From NCBI RefSeq assembly GCF_019097595.1, contig NC_080732.1:3967354-4031353 (forward strand): DNA of 64,000 nt, in the 5' to 3' direction. A model generated the notes under the pieces. The model was given only the letters and a program-made list of their open reading frames with translations, was not told where the DNA came from and did not search any database. The position numbers were made by a program, and so were the translations under genes. This DNA is from Hemibagrus wyckioides. Taxonomy: Eukaryota; Chordata; Actinopteri; Siluriformes; Bagridae. The first letter of the stretch is position 1. Each line of letters opens with the position of its first letter. Below are positions 34,398 through 45,555 of this stretch, one piece after another.

Positions 34398-35336
34398 ATC
34401 ACAGAAGTCCCACAGAGCCTCTGTATATAGGAGTACAATGATAGCTAGCTCTAGGAGATAAAGGAAAAGAACGAATAAAGTATTCCGGAATGATACGAGG
34501 AGCTTGCTCTGGATGCTGGACGTATATTTCTGAAACGTTCCATGAATCTTTTCTCAAGGAATTACTTACAACACACTGTATATAATTCCACATCTGGAAT
34601 ACACTGGAATTATGGGCTAAGTAGTAAATCTCACTGCTTCCCCATTAGCCTGTAGCAGGTTTAGCTGTGGTCAGGGCAAAACAGCTCACAAAGGGAAAAA
34701 CTAGTAGACTCGCCCCCCTATGGTTTCTGTGTGTGTGGCCACAGTTGTTAGCGTGTGTGTGTGTGTGTGTGTCGTCTTCAGAGAGATGGTTTTAGGGCAT
34801 TCTGGTTGTGTAAGCGTGAGGATTCTGGAGAGCTGGCCTGAGCTGCACTGGAGCTCTGAGTCAACACTCAGGTGAAATCAGGACACGGGGCTCTGCTCTG
34901 ATTGCTGCCACTAAACTGTAAGACGGAACGCGGTGCTAATACCATGCACAAAGTTCACGCGAGGTGACACACTACCCAGCGCTGTGGTGTAACTCTTGAC
35001 TCAGACACTGACTCTCGCAGCTTGCAGCTGGGTGCCAATTTTTTTTTGCCTCACTACGAGCATTATCATTTGTTTCAAATTACACAAAGGATCTGTTTAT
35101 TTATTTATTTATTCATTTACGTACTTATTTTATGAAGTGCTTTGCCAGTCCTTTTTCTTTTTTTTCGTCCTGGTTAATTATTTGAAAGCTCCGTGAACGC
35201 CAGTGACCCTGTTTGCCTTACAGCCGTATTGGTTCCGCCTGGTTAGGAAACCTGTTTGGTGCAGATTCAACGCTCAGAATTCAATAGAGCTGGTCAAAGG
35301 TTAAGGATTGCACAAGAGTTCGACAAGACGGCCCTG
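33889..35336. other. Unique sequence with (GT)n
   Basis: (GT)n runs lie at 34364-34396 and 34756-34772. The part at 34140-34350 is CpG-richer than average (GTCGGAACGTCGC, CGTGCGCGGGAACG). No gene is recognised. Confidence 0.4.
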
Positions 35337-35765
35337 TCCTCATATCCTTGTATACTGGTGCCCTCGAATGCTTGTGTCCTCGTACCCTGGTGTTCTTGTA
35401 TCCTGGTGTCTTTGTGTCCTCATATCCTGGTTTTCTCGTATCCTGGTGACTTTGTATCCTGGTGACTTCATGTCCTCATATCCTGGTATCCTTGTATCCT
35501 GATGTCTTCGTGTCCTCATATCCTGGTATTTTCATATCCTGTTGTCTTCAAGTCCTCATATCATCATATCCTGGTATTCTTATGTCATGGTGTCTTTGTG
35601 TCCTCATATGCTGGTGTCCTTGTATTCTTGTATCCTCATGTCCTCATATCCTGGTGTTCTTGTATTTTTGTGTCCTTGTATCCTCGTGTCCTCATGTCCT
35701 TGTATCCTCATGTCCTCATATCCTTGTGTCATCATATCCTCATATCCTGGTGTCCTCATGTCCTG
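35337..35765. repeat. 8-bp minisatellite, TCCTSRTR type
   Basis: The array divides cleanly into 8-bp words such as TCCTCATA, TCCTGGTG, TCCTTGTA, TCTTCGTG and TCCTCATG, about 53 in all. Three 8-mers equal 24 bp, so all frames can stay open (SYPGVLVS-type 8-residue repeats). The same repeat forms a second array at 38293-38493. Confidence 0.95.
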
Positions 35766-36479
35766 AGTTTTGCTGGAAATCATGCGAGGGAACCGCTGCC
35801 CCCGATCCTGTTGCATTTATTTGCACTGACTCGGTTTGCTCTCTGTAAAAGGTCACGACCCCGTTCACGTGGTCTGCCCTGATGACCATCCTCATCTGCG
35901 CACTGCGACAAATCAGTCTGTCGGCTCGTATTACAGTCTCCAAAGGAAAATCCTCCAACCAAACACCACATCATGTCAGAGTACCCGAGACAGCTTTCCA
36001 GACGTGAGGCGAGACGTCTCTCCCAAACTCATGAGAAACTCTCGCTGTTCTTGCCACGTCAGCTACATCCTGGACAAACAGGAAGAAATTTTTCCATGAC
36101 ACACCTGACCACCTCTTTGGCTTCACTGCTTTCTTCTCTTCTCTTCTGTCAGGGTGTAGCAGCACCATCGTTTGAGACCTTCAGATGTTTACTGATGAAA
36201 GATCTTCACTGCTGAACCACTAAAACCAGAACAAATACCAGCAACTGAAAACCTTCCCAGATGGTCAGTACTGAGGATTGTTCTGGGAAAGTTGTTTGCT
36301 GGTCACCTAGCAACTATGTCCAAGAACTAAATATTTGTGTGTGTGTGTTTGTGTGGTTTGTGGTCTTTACCAGCTGCATTAATACAGTTTGTTGGTTGAA
36401 TGGAATGTAGAGGCAAAGTCAAGCCACACTGCGTGTTTATTTTCCCTCCGTTACGTGAACTCTCTGCTAAATTCATCCA
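35766..36479. other. Unique sequence, no gene recognised
   Basis: Several short open frames overlap on both strands. One at 35836-36099 (87 codons) has no recognisable domain. CTTCTCTTCTGTCAG near 36138-36152 resembles a splice acceptor but lacks support. Confidence 0.35.
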
Positions 36480-36680
36480 TCTTTATCCTCATCATGGTGG
36501 TAGTGGATCACACGATCCTGCAAACCGACAGATTGTTAAGCCTTTTCTACGTCTCGGAGGAAACCGGAGAATCCAAAGGAAATATGATGGAGGAAACTCT
36601 ACCCAGACTGTAACCTGAGCTCAGGATCGAACCCTGGAGCTGCGAGGCGGCAACACAACTCTCTGCACCAGTATTCCGCC
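36480..36680 (-). mobile_element. V-SINE (DANA/Mermaid-like) fragment, antisense
   Basis: On the minus strand: GTTGCCGCCTCGCAGCTCC, GGGTTCGATCCTGAGCTC, then TTCTCCGGTTTCCTCCGAG. These are the tRNA-like head and the conserved central segment of V-SINEs of the DANA/Mermaid type. The 3' part is diverged. Confidence 0.7.
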
Positions 36681-37104
36681 CTCACTACATTGTTAGTGCG
36701 GTAGGATGTGGTTTGGGATGTAGCCAAACAAACTAGCCTAACTACAACACTTTTCACACCATCTGTGTAATTGTGCTGCTCAGTTCTCATGTTGCAGAGA
36801 TGATAGATAGAACCTAAAATCCATTGATGGCACGCTGTCTAGTTTCGTTCGGTTTAATCACTTCGTTGTCACTTTTCGTGCACTTTTCTTTCAGGCGCTC
36901 AAAAGGGCCGACTGATGCCAGCTGTGGATCTGGGGCCCACTTTCTCGAGGTTATTTGTTTTTATACTTTGGGAGTTGAGCACCAGAGAGCAAGAATCTGT
37001 GTGAAATGGATGTCAGTTCCATCAGATATACACAGATTAATATTTATAATAAAATTTTATTAGGAAAATTAGCTTTAGTTATATCGTAAATCGAATCAAG
37101 CACA
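36681..37104. other. Unique sequence, no gene recognised
   Basis: Unique, moderately AT-rich sequence without recognisable genes. Confidence 0.4.
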
Positions 37105-37254
37105 TCAGACTAATTAAACCTTTGCTTTTTAAAATAGATTACATATTATTATTATTATTTATTTATTTTTATTTTATTATTTTTTTTAGAATGTTAACTC
37201 TGAAATCTTGCATTCAGACTAATTAAACCTTTGCTTTTTAAAATAGATTACATA

Positions 37255-37291
<37 letters not shown>

Positions 37292-37303
37292 ATTAATAAT
37301 AAC

Positions 37304-37336
<33 letters not shown>

Positions 37337-37411
37337 TTAATTATTATTTATTAATTTAGTTTAATTTAATTTAATTTTACATATTTTATTAGAATGTTAA
37401 CTCTGAGATCT
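37105..37411. repeat. Tandem duplication with expanded (TTA)n/(TAA)n hairpin
   Basis: TCAGACTAATTAAACC, TTTGCTTTTTAAAATAG and ATTACATAT at 37105-37146 recur at 37214-37255. AGAATGTTAACTCTGA at 37188 recurs at 37391. The two units are thus 37105-37213 and 37214-37411. The second is longer because its middle is (TTA)n followed by (TAA)n (about 37257-37336), an almost perfect inverted repeat. Confidence 0.9.
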
Positions 37412-38175
37412 TTAAAATGAAGAGGCTTCGAGATGAACAAACTCAGCCTCGTAAAAAACTGGAAAAAACTTCTCCATTGCAGTCAGACTTTTGAAACCAT
37501 GTCAGAGGTCTTTGGAACGGTTTCATCCTGTAACAAGCCACGTGTGATCGTCCTCCTGCTTTTTCTTTTTCTCCTATTCATCCCTCAGTGTGGTGTAACT
37601 TCAGCCCAGCCTCCATCACTCTGAACGTCCTGCAGAGCGACGCTCCTCCCTGCCCCCTCTCAGCGCTTCAGAAGCTGCTTAATCATTTTAATATGAAAGC
37701 TGTTAAGTGCCTCCAATAATTACTTTGATGAAACCGAGGGCATTTAAAGAGACTTCCACCCGAGCAGCTTTTCACCCATTCTTTTCATCATCCTTTCATC
37801 ACTTTTGATCTTTTGCTTGTGCCCTCGCGCTCGCTCTCTGTTTCCATCTATTATCAATCCCCCCGTCTTACTTTTTAATCCGACCCTGACCGTCTCTCCC
37901 TTTCACATCTGTCTTAGTGGCTGGTTTAACCCTTTTCTGAAAACAAAAGTGTATGTTTCTGTGAAAATCTACTCACACAGCATCAAAAAAAAAGTTGACT
38001 TTCATGCAGGTTTAAAGGGTTCCACAGACTCGGAATTTCTAAGTGTGTCTAAGAAAAAGAAACTAAAGAGAAATAAATACTCCTACATGCAGATGTTTGG
38101 AGTGTTATCCAGATGCAGATAGCGTCACTGTTGAACATGTTGTAGCGACGTGAAATCGTTACTGTTCCTGATGTC
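37412..38175. other. Unique sequence, no gene recognised
   Basis: No repeat or recognisable gene. Open frames at 37433-37624 and 37805-38122 have no identifiable domain. Confidence 0.4.
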
Positions 38176-38607
38176 ATGCCAAGGACTTCAGAACAGAATT
38201 CGGTATTTAGAGACACAGTAAAAACCTAGCAATCCGCCTGATTTCCTACACCATCAGCTGCCAGGTGAAAATCAGCTAATACGAAGCGGAAGTATGCTTG
38301 TGTCCTCATATCCTGGTGTCCCCGTATCCTGGTGTTTTCGTGTCCTCATATCCTGGTGTCCTCATATCCTGGTGTCTTTGTGTTTTCATATCCTGGTGTC
38401 TTTATATCCAGGTGTCTTCGTGTCCTCATACCCCGTTGTTGTCATATCCTGGTGTCTTCATGTCCTCATATCCTGGTGTTCTCGTATCCTTGTATGCCAA
38501 GGACTTTAGAACAGACTTCGGTATTTAGAGACACAGTAAAAACCTAGCAATCCGCCTGATTTGCTACACCATCAGCTGCTAACATATCGGCTAATATGAA
38601 GCGGAAG
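38176..38607. repeat. 8-bp minisatellite flanked by ~115-bp direct repeats
   Basis: The left repeat (38176-38292) and the right repeat (38494-38607) share ATGCCAAGGACTT, CGGTATTTAGAGACACAG, CTAGCAATCCGCCTGATTT and AAGCGGAAG with a few substitutions. Between them about 25 copies of the same 8-bp word family as at 35337 (TCCTCATA, TCCTGGTG, TCTTCGTG) fill 38293-38493. The offset of the direct repeats is 318 bp. Confidence 0.94.
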
Positions 38608-39356
38608 GGGGAAAAGAAATAGGTCGTCATCATTGTGACACACTTTCAGCAAACGCTCACTCATATAGCAGGCAGTAGGAATGTAGGGCAGGTTAAGTGG
38701 CTGACTTCAGACGTCAGAATGGGAGGAAAAATGCAGGTTAATGTCACATCACGTAACACGGCCGGGTCACACAAAAAAACAAACAAACAAACAGCAGCCT
38801 TTTGATATCCATAGCGAAGAGTGAGGGATTGTGCACAGAGTGTGAAATTGCTGTTGTGATGTTTTGTTTTGTTTTCCTCCTTTCGCCTCTCTCTCTTGTC
38901 AGTTATGCACCGTCCTGATGGATCACCCACAGCTCCGTGATACAGGAGATACCAAGAATAGAGCATGACACTTCGAACATGATGCATCCTCCAGTCTGCT
39001 CCGGAAAGGTCACTTTTGTTTTCCTAATTTGGAGTGGCACATCTCGCAGTGTTATCTAGTAGCTTATTAAAACCTTCCTCCACTTTCATTTGTTTTGTCT
39101 ACGCATCTCTGGTGGAGCTCGGGAAAAGGCAGGCTGCCCTTTTCTGACTTCAGCCGAAATAATTATGTTATATGACTGCCGCTTTGAAGTCCTGTATATA
39201 CATGTATATACCGTGCGGGAAGAAACCTAGCAGTTTGCGAAAAGGATTGACTTCTCTGATTTTTTTTTTCCTACCAAATTTTCACCAAAATGCATTCAAC
39301 ATATTTAGCTCAGATATTTAAAACCAGAACATTTCTTGTTCATCAGTTAACAAGGA
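38608..39356. other. Unique sequence, no gene recognised
   Basis: Unique sequence. A (CAAA)n run lies near 38775-38790. No gene is recognised. Confidence 0.4.
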
Positions 39357-39502
39357 AAACAGTGGTTAAAGCATTGGCTCAGAAGGTTGTGAGTTTGAAT
39401 CCCAGGATCACCAAAGCTGCCACTGCTGGGCCCCTGAGCATGGCCCTCAACAGCTCAGCTGTATAAATGAGATAAATGTAAAAGAGCATCTTGTATGTAA
39501 AT
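39357..39502 (+). mobile_element. tRNA-derived SINE, sense
   Basis: CAGTGGTTAAAGCATTGG (head), AGTTTGAATCCCAGGATC (B box), GGGCCCCTGAGCATGGCCC (core) and AGAGCATCTTGTATG in place of the usual GGATAAGGGCGTC tail. Full family layout is present, but the tail is diverged. Confidence 0.8.
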
Positions 39503-39638
39503 GTCAACAGTACAAACGGTGCTATTAAGTCAGACTAATTTGTGAAATATTTTCACATGTAATATTTTTAAAATTTATTAAGAAATCTAGTTTAAAGCTC
39601 GGAATGGTACAAATAATTTTATCATTACAATAATTAAC

Positions 39639-39640
39639 TA

Positions 39641-39727
<87 letters not shown>
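39639..39727. repeat. (TCTG)n-(TCTA)n microsatellite
   Basis: Five TCTG units pass into about 17 TCTA units. As at 5667-5825, the array lies immediately upstream of a SINE head. Confidence 0.97.
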
Positions 39728-39744
39728 GTTTGTTTAGATGTCTA

Positions 39745-39932
39745 TGTGGTAAATTAGTGGTTAAGGTGTTGGACTACTTCTCAGAAGGTTGTGACTTTGA
39801 ATCCCAGATCCACCAAGCTACCACTGCTGGGCCCCTGAGCAAGGCCCTTAACCCTCAAATGGTCAGTTATATTAAATGAGACAAAAATGTAAGTCACTCT
39901 GGATAAGGGCGTCTGCCAAATGCTGTAAACGT
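39745..39932 (+). mobile_element. tRNA-derived SINE with L2-like tail, full length
   Basis: TTAGTGGTTAAGGTGTTGG (A-box region), TTGAATCCCAGATCCACC (B-box region), GGGCCCCTGAGCAAGGCCC (core) and ACTCTGGATAAGGGCGTC (L2-like tail) appear in the expected order and spacing. This is the best copy of the family in the window, together with 50505-50692. Confidence 0.9.
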
Positions 39933-42274
39933 GTGTATGTATTTTCATCAAATATTTTTTAATACGTGGTTTTTCATGTAGCTTACAGAGGAGTAGGTGT
40001 GTAAATCTGCACTGCTTTTTGTCAGTCAATGCTGATTGGTTGAGCAGGAAGGTTTATTCCCTCGCCTTGTATAATAAAATATAAATGAGATTTAAACCGT
40101 TTTATTTCTTTCCATTTAATAAGTAAAAGAAAACAGATGTGTTGGTTGATTAATGCAGGTATGATTTGAGACACCGAACCCCTGCACTTGACGCTTTTAC
40201 ATTCTCACATATACAAAGATGCAAAGGTACATATATAAAAAAAAAAAACACTGTATGGATAGTTAATGTTAGTATTAGGAAGACGCGTCTAAAAGAAAAG
40301 CCCTTTAAGACGCTAGCTGCCTCGATCAGTACGGGAATGCAAGTCCGTTCTCGCACCCAGATCGTTCCTGCTCCCTCCCACGTCTGAGGTGCTGCTCGAC
40401 ACGACACTTCAACCAACCCTGAAACTCCAGCAAGTGCAAATGAGTCACTGTTTACTTATTTATCTCCTCTCTTGCGCATGTAACCTTGATACGGAGCAGG
40501 CCTTCGCCAGGAGCCTAGCCTCGTTCGTTATTTATAACCACATCTCATCATTTATTAAAAAGTCAGTCAGTGGGCCAGGCGCAAGCGCAGAGACTGCCGC
40601 GTTTCATCCTCTCTGTGCCAAGCAGGGCTCCCCTTCGCCCGGGGAGGCGTGTGCTGAGGGGAGGGGGGTGTCGGGGAGTGCCAGCGAGTGCCAGGCTTCA
40701 AAAAGAACCTCCCCAGAAGACATTAGAGCCTGGTGGAGGCACTCGGCAAGACCTGCTGCATCTCCCATTCATAAGCTTTTTTTGTTTTCCTTCAGGACAC
40801 ACTCACAGAGCTTGACTTGTCGAAGAAAGAAATTGACAAAACGAGACCAAAAAGTCGCACACAGACCGACTGCACTGCCAGTCCTGATTTAATATCAGCA
40901 TTTGTGTTGTGCTGAATGACCGGATCATTGTTTTTTCAGACAGACTACAGATAAATCCTGCTCGCGGGGCCTCTTTCTGAGCGCTCCATATGAGACGAGA
41001 TGAACGGAGGTGTGTTCCCAGGACACCTGCGACTACAATAGAGTTCGGCCAGCAGCCAGCAACATGGCAGACCTATACATAACCCCTCTCAGGAATGTCA
41101 CAGAGCTGTGTGACAGCGAGCCAGTAGTCAAGAGGACCACCCAGTATCAGCACAGCCACTCTGACTACACGCTCTGTCTCTCCGAGCGAGGACCTGCGGA
41201 GGGAGGCGGTCGCAGGGCACCATGTCCAATCAGACACAATACTCAGATAGAGTTCGGACAGAAGCTGTTTACTACACCGCGGGGACAGCTGGGGCCTCTC
41301 CGTCTCTGTCTCCACTTCTTTCACCTTCCTTTCCTACTTGCTTACTTTTAATTTGATTAGAGTTCTCCGGGATCTGATTAGATAACCGCCGAACACGAGA
41401 CAGCATCAGAGTAATTATTATATAATCTTCGCTCTGTGCCGAGACATTCCTCGCTTTTTTCGGGAGTTGTTGCATAAGCCGTAGAGCCGGATTGTGTAAT
41501 TTAGAAACATTGAACTTTGCTCTTTTTTTCTTCCTGCTTGGAACTTTCTGACCAAATCAGATTTATTTATTTATTTTTATGTTAATCAGAGATCTAGTTT
41601 TAGGAAAAAAATCACACCTCAAATCAGACCACAGCGTGCATCGACATATGATTGACGCATGGGGCGCATGTTTTCTGATATTTTTGAGAAGACGTCGCTT
41701 TCTAACCTGTTAGTTAAGAGTAATGTTAAGCCTCTTACAGAAACCTATATAAACATTTATAAAGGCTTAATCCAGCGGAAAGAGTTTTATTTAATAAGAC
41801 TTTGACTGATAGATGGATATTTTCTTCCTACCTTAATTTATATTTTCTCTGACCCTTCTAGCTCGATTCTGATTGGACGGAGGATTCAGCTCCAGCCACG
41901 AGACCAACCAACCACAGGTTAGTATTAACACTCTAATCTATTGTATCTGTTGTTTCTATAGCAACAGCCTACACGGACCCTCTGCATGAGACGTGTATGG
42001 AAGGAGTCTCCAGCATTGGTGCTTCGTAACAATCGGCAGTTTGCAGTAAAGTATATAAACTTCGGGAGTGAACGTGTATGGTGTGTTATAGCGACTATAA
42101 GAGAGAACAGGAAGTGTCACGATGTTAAAAATAACACCATGTTGTTCTATGCTAAGTAAAAGGATTCGTTGGTGAGAGATATAAGGAATCAAATGCTTAC
42201 AGGAAAAGAATCAGCTTTAGAGGTTACAGGAACTCAGTGTTTGATTTATCTAATAACACAATCCCGTTTTAAAC
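39933..42274. other. Long unique interval, no supported gene
   Basis: No repeat except poly-A at 40231-40242. 40389-40892 and 41010-41351 are open in one frame (167 and 113 codons) but show no recognisable domain, and alternative frames are also open. The region is GC-richer than average from 40580 to 40700 and from 41020 to 41300. TTTTTTTGTTTTCCTTCAG at about 40777-40795 is a good splice-acceptor look-alike followed by 39 open codons. I regard coding potential as unproven. Confidence 0.35.
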
Positions 42275-42617
42275 ATCCATCCATCCATATTCTATACCCA
42301 CTTTATTCCTAATTAGGGTCACGGGGATCTGCTGGAGTCTATCCAAGCACACTTTGGGCAAAAGGCAGGGGTACACCCTGGACAGGTCACCAGTCCATCA
42401 CAGGGCCACACATATAGACAGACAACCACACACTCACACTCCTATGGACAATTTAGAATTACCAATCAACCTTGTGGACTGTGGGAGGAAACCTATGCAA
42501 ACATGTAAACTCCACACAGAAAGTCCCCTGCCTGTTCGAACCCAGAATTTGAACCCAGGACCTTCTTGCTGTGAGGCAATAGTGCTGACCACTAAACCAC
42601 CATGCTGCCCCTGTATT
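42275..42617 (-). mobile_element. V-SINE (DANA/Mermaid-like), near full length, antisense
   Basis: On the minus strand: head GCAGCATGGTGGTTTAGTG, CCTCACAGCAAGAAGGTCC, TGTGTGGAGTTTACATG, TTTCCTCCCACAGTCC, then TGTGATGGACTGGTGACC and the 3' end TATGGATGGATGGATG. This matches the known order of DANA/Mermaid-type V-SINEs with a tRNA-like head, conserved centre and short tandem tail (CATC units at 42278-42289). Confidence 0.87.
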
Positions 42618-43478
42618 AAACATTTTAAAGCGGAAAACAGAAACGCATCCTGTGACATAACGGCTATAATATCAATATTCATTCAAAGCTCATTTACATT
42701 CAGTTTGCTGTAATACACCTATATTTATGTACAGGTAGGATCATGTGAGCTGTCATAAAGAGCTTATGCAGGTGTCATGTAGCTGTGTGAAATCCACGCC
42801 TCCAGTAAAACGCTAGCAAGAGACTTGTTCGGAACGCGTGTCAGCGTACAGGAAGTGTGTAGACGAATGCGTTGTGAGAGGCAGAACCTATTCCTCTTCC
42901 CTGGTCTGCTGTAAGAGGATAAATCAGCGCTGTAGCTTTGATCAGGTGAGTCGCGGAGCATCACCGGAGTCAACATAAGGTGTGATCTTTCCTTCAAAAA
43001 AAAGGTTTTTGCATATTATAGCTTTAAGGCTTGTGTGACTGTGGAAACGTGTAACCTGAGCTTTTACATGTGTTTTTTTTTTCATTTATATCATTACCTT
43101 ACAGCGAAGGTCAGGACATTTGAATACTCATTCATGTTCACTTGAAAGAGACAATATTATAGAATCAGGTTTTGCATATTAGGAAACAGTGGAGTCCTTT
43201 TTTACATGCACTTTCCATGAGTGGAATTTTTCTGCCTTCCTCATCAGCTGTTGTTTTGTTTTGTTTTGTTTTGATGCGATGTTGGGTTCTTATGTTGCGT
43301 TTCTCTTCGTGTTATTGGACTGGGAAGTGCTGTAAAATGTCACATCTGCTATAAACGATGCCATAACTCCTGCTGTAACTGTGGAATAATGGAGCAAAGG
43401 AATGATTTCACTCACTGTACTTTGAACTAAAGGGTTTGGCAGGAGAAAAAAAAAATCATCTCCTAACACTAATCTGCA
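42618..43478. other. Unique sequence, no gene recognised
   Basis: A (TTTTG)n run lies at 43252-43273. Otherwise unique sequence without recognisable genes. Confidence 0.4.
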
Positions 43479-43560
43479 CACACACACACACATGCACACA
43501 CACACACACACACACACGCACGCACACACACACACACACACGCACACACACACACGCACG

Positions 43561-43617
<57 letters not shown>

Positions 43618-44099
43618 TCATTCACTCTCTCACTCACTCATTCACACACTCACTCACACACTCACTCATTTACTCACACACACACACATTCATTCACTCT
43701 CTCACTCACTCACTCACACACACACACATTCACTCACTCACACACTCACTCATTTACTCACACACACACACATTCACTCACTCACTCACACACTCACTCA
43801 TTTACTCACACACACACACATTCATTCACTCACACACTCACTCATTTACTCACACACACACACATTCATTCACTCTCTCACTCACTCACTCACACACACA
43901 CACATTCATTCACTCTCTCACTCACTCACTCACTCACTCACACACACACATTCACTCACTCACACACTCACTCATTTACTCACACACACACACACACATT
44001 CATTCACTCTCTCACTCACTCACTCACTCTCTCACTCACTCACTGACTCACTCACTCACACACTCACTCACACACTCACACACACACACACACACCACA
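43479..44099. repeat. (CA)n and ACTC/ATTC compound array
   Basis: A (CA)n run with CACG interruptions (43479-43616) is followed by higher-order units of (CA)n, ATTCATTCACTC, TCTCACTCACTC and ACTCATTTACTCACAC repeated about seven times to 44099. Frames of 226 and 184 codons (THTHTHSLTHSLTH) are artefacts. Confidence 0.96.
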
Positions 44100-45383
44100 C
44101 ACCCTTCTCTGTGTGACACTATGCCAGGAGGCTCTGCCAGAGGTTTCTGAGCTCTCTTCTCCAAATAACAGAGGACCGCGCTCTTAGCACGGTGACAGCT
44201 TTCTCCTGGTTCCTTGTCTGTGATGTACAACGGCGATAATTCCCTCCGTCTCTCTGCTTTCACCGCCGCGGCTGTTAGGGAATAAGCTTCTCTCACCTCC
44301 AACCTGGCACAGACGTGTCACAGAGAGTGACATTGGCGTGAAGCTGAGAAGTGAAGAAGCACAACCTTCACTGTTTCCTCCTGACGGAACCACTCTGCAG
44401 TCAGCCTCTGACACACACACGTCCGGCGTAGCAGGAGGGGAGGAGGGCAAGAAAGATTCCTTCTCTCCCTTCTCCATTCAAGGAATTCTTTGAAGTTTCC
44501 AACTTCGGGGGCAGAAGTAAAAGCATGTGAGCGTTCCTGGGGCAGCCCCACCTTCCAGCTTTCTGATCTTTACTACTCTCACATTTTCCAGTTCTGGATG
44601 CTCGCTGTGTTTAAGCAGCTGTGCGGACTCTCCACGTGCAAATATCTACCCCTCAGATTGTAAAATACCCCGAGCAGTGGTGGGTACTTCTCACAAAAAA
44701 AAAACCCTTCTCACCTGAAAGCTTTCCGAACTGCTCTGATGTGGCGTAAAGGTAAATTTCACACCTGGGATCCGTTTATTAAAGAGTTTATTACATTTGC
44801 ATAGCACGTTTATAACAACAGACAGCAGGAAAGCACATTGCACAATGTACATTCATAATAAGCAAAGCAGAAGTGATAGCAGTGGGGGAAAAAAAAACTC
44901 CCATGACTAGAAACAAGAGGAACTTCTTGGTAATGCAATTTTTTTTTTATTGTTTTTATTTTATTTTTATTGTACAGGTTTCTTAAGAACTTTTTTGGAA
45001 AGGCATTAAATGCAAAAATAAGTGGCCTCCGTATCGTTCAAGCACCAAGACCTTGACTGGACTCAGGGTCCCTTGTGTCTGTGTGTATCCTCACTGGATA
45101 TATGTTTTACATATTAGCCAGAACATTACTTTCCAAATAATCATGGAAAAATAACGATAAAGTAAATAAAGATAAGAGCCCTGGAGGCTATTTGAGGTCA
45201 GGCAACATTTCCTTTTACACATTGGACAAACTGAAGGGGGACTTTTAGAACTTTCTGTGACATCATTCGATAAATGTAATAGTGGCAGAAAAAAAATTTA
45301 AAAAAAACCCTGATTGCCACAGAGGTTTTTTGATACAAATACAGAAAGTTTTCTGCTATCGGTTGTTTCCTATATTTGTGGTC
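44100..45383. other. Unique sequence, no gene recognised
   Basis: Overlapping short frames occur on both strands between 44048 and 44718. None has a recognisable motif. AT-rich low-complexity sequence lies at 44938-44975. Confidence 0.4.
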
Positions 45384-45555
45384 ATTTGGTCCACATGTTC
45401 ACACAGGATGCCCTTCCTGATGCAACCCTCCCATTTAACAGGGGCTCAGGGGTTAACACTTCAGTGGCAGGGTTAGCGAACTGGCCCGGGAATCGAACCC
45501 GGGTCGCTGCAACGAGAGCACGGGTTTCTGCCACTAGACCACCTGGAGACCACGC
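45384..45555 (-). mobile_element. tRNA-Glu-derived SINE, antisense
   Basis: Minus strand from 45547: CCAGGTGGTCTAGTGG, GTGCTCTCGTTGC, then CCCGGGTTCGATTCCCGGG. This closely follows a tRNA-Glu (CTC) layout with A and B boxes and an intact T stem-loop. The anticodon stem is mismatched and the acceptor stem does not pair, so it is not a functional tRNA. Downstream GGGTTGCATCAGGAAGGGC and ATCCTGTGTGAACATG resemble the 3' part of fish SINEs with RTE-type tails. Confidence 0.75.

Noticed and set aside
40389..41351. 167- and 113-codon frames as exons
   Set aside because: No domain, alternative frames are also open, and GC-rich sequence lengthens chance frames. Left as unique sequence.
43436..44116. 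226-codon His/Thr/Ser/Leu frame
   Set aside because: It lies wholly in the CA/ACTC compound repeat.
45476..45547. Functional tRNA-Glu gene on the minus strand
   Set aside because: The acceptor stem does not pair, the anticodon stem has a mismatch and wobble pairs, and the downstream sequence is SINE-like.
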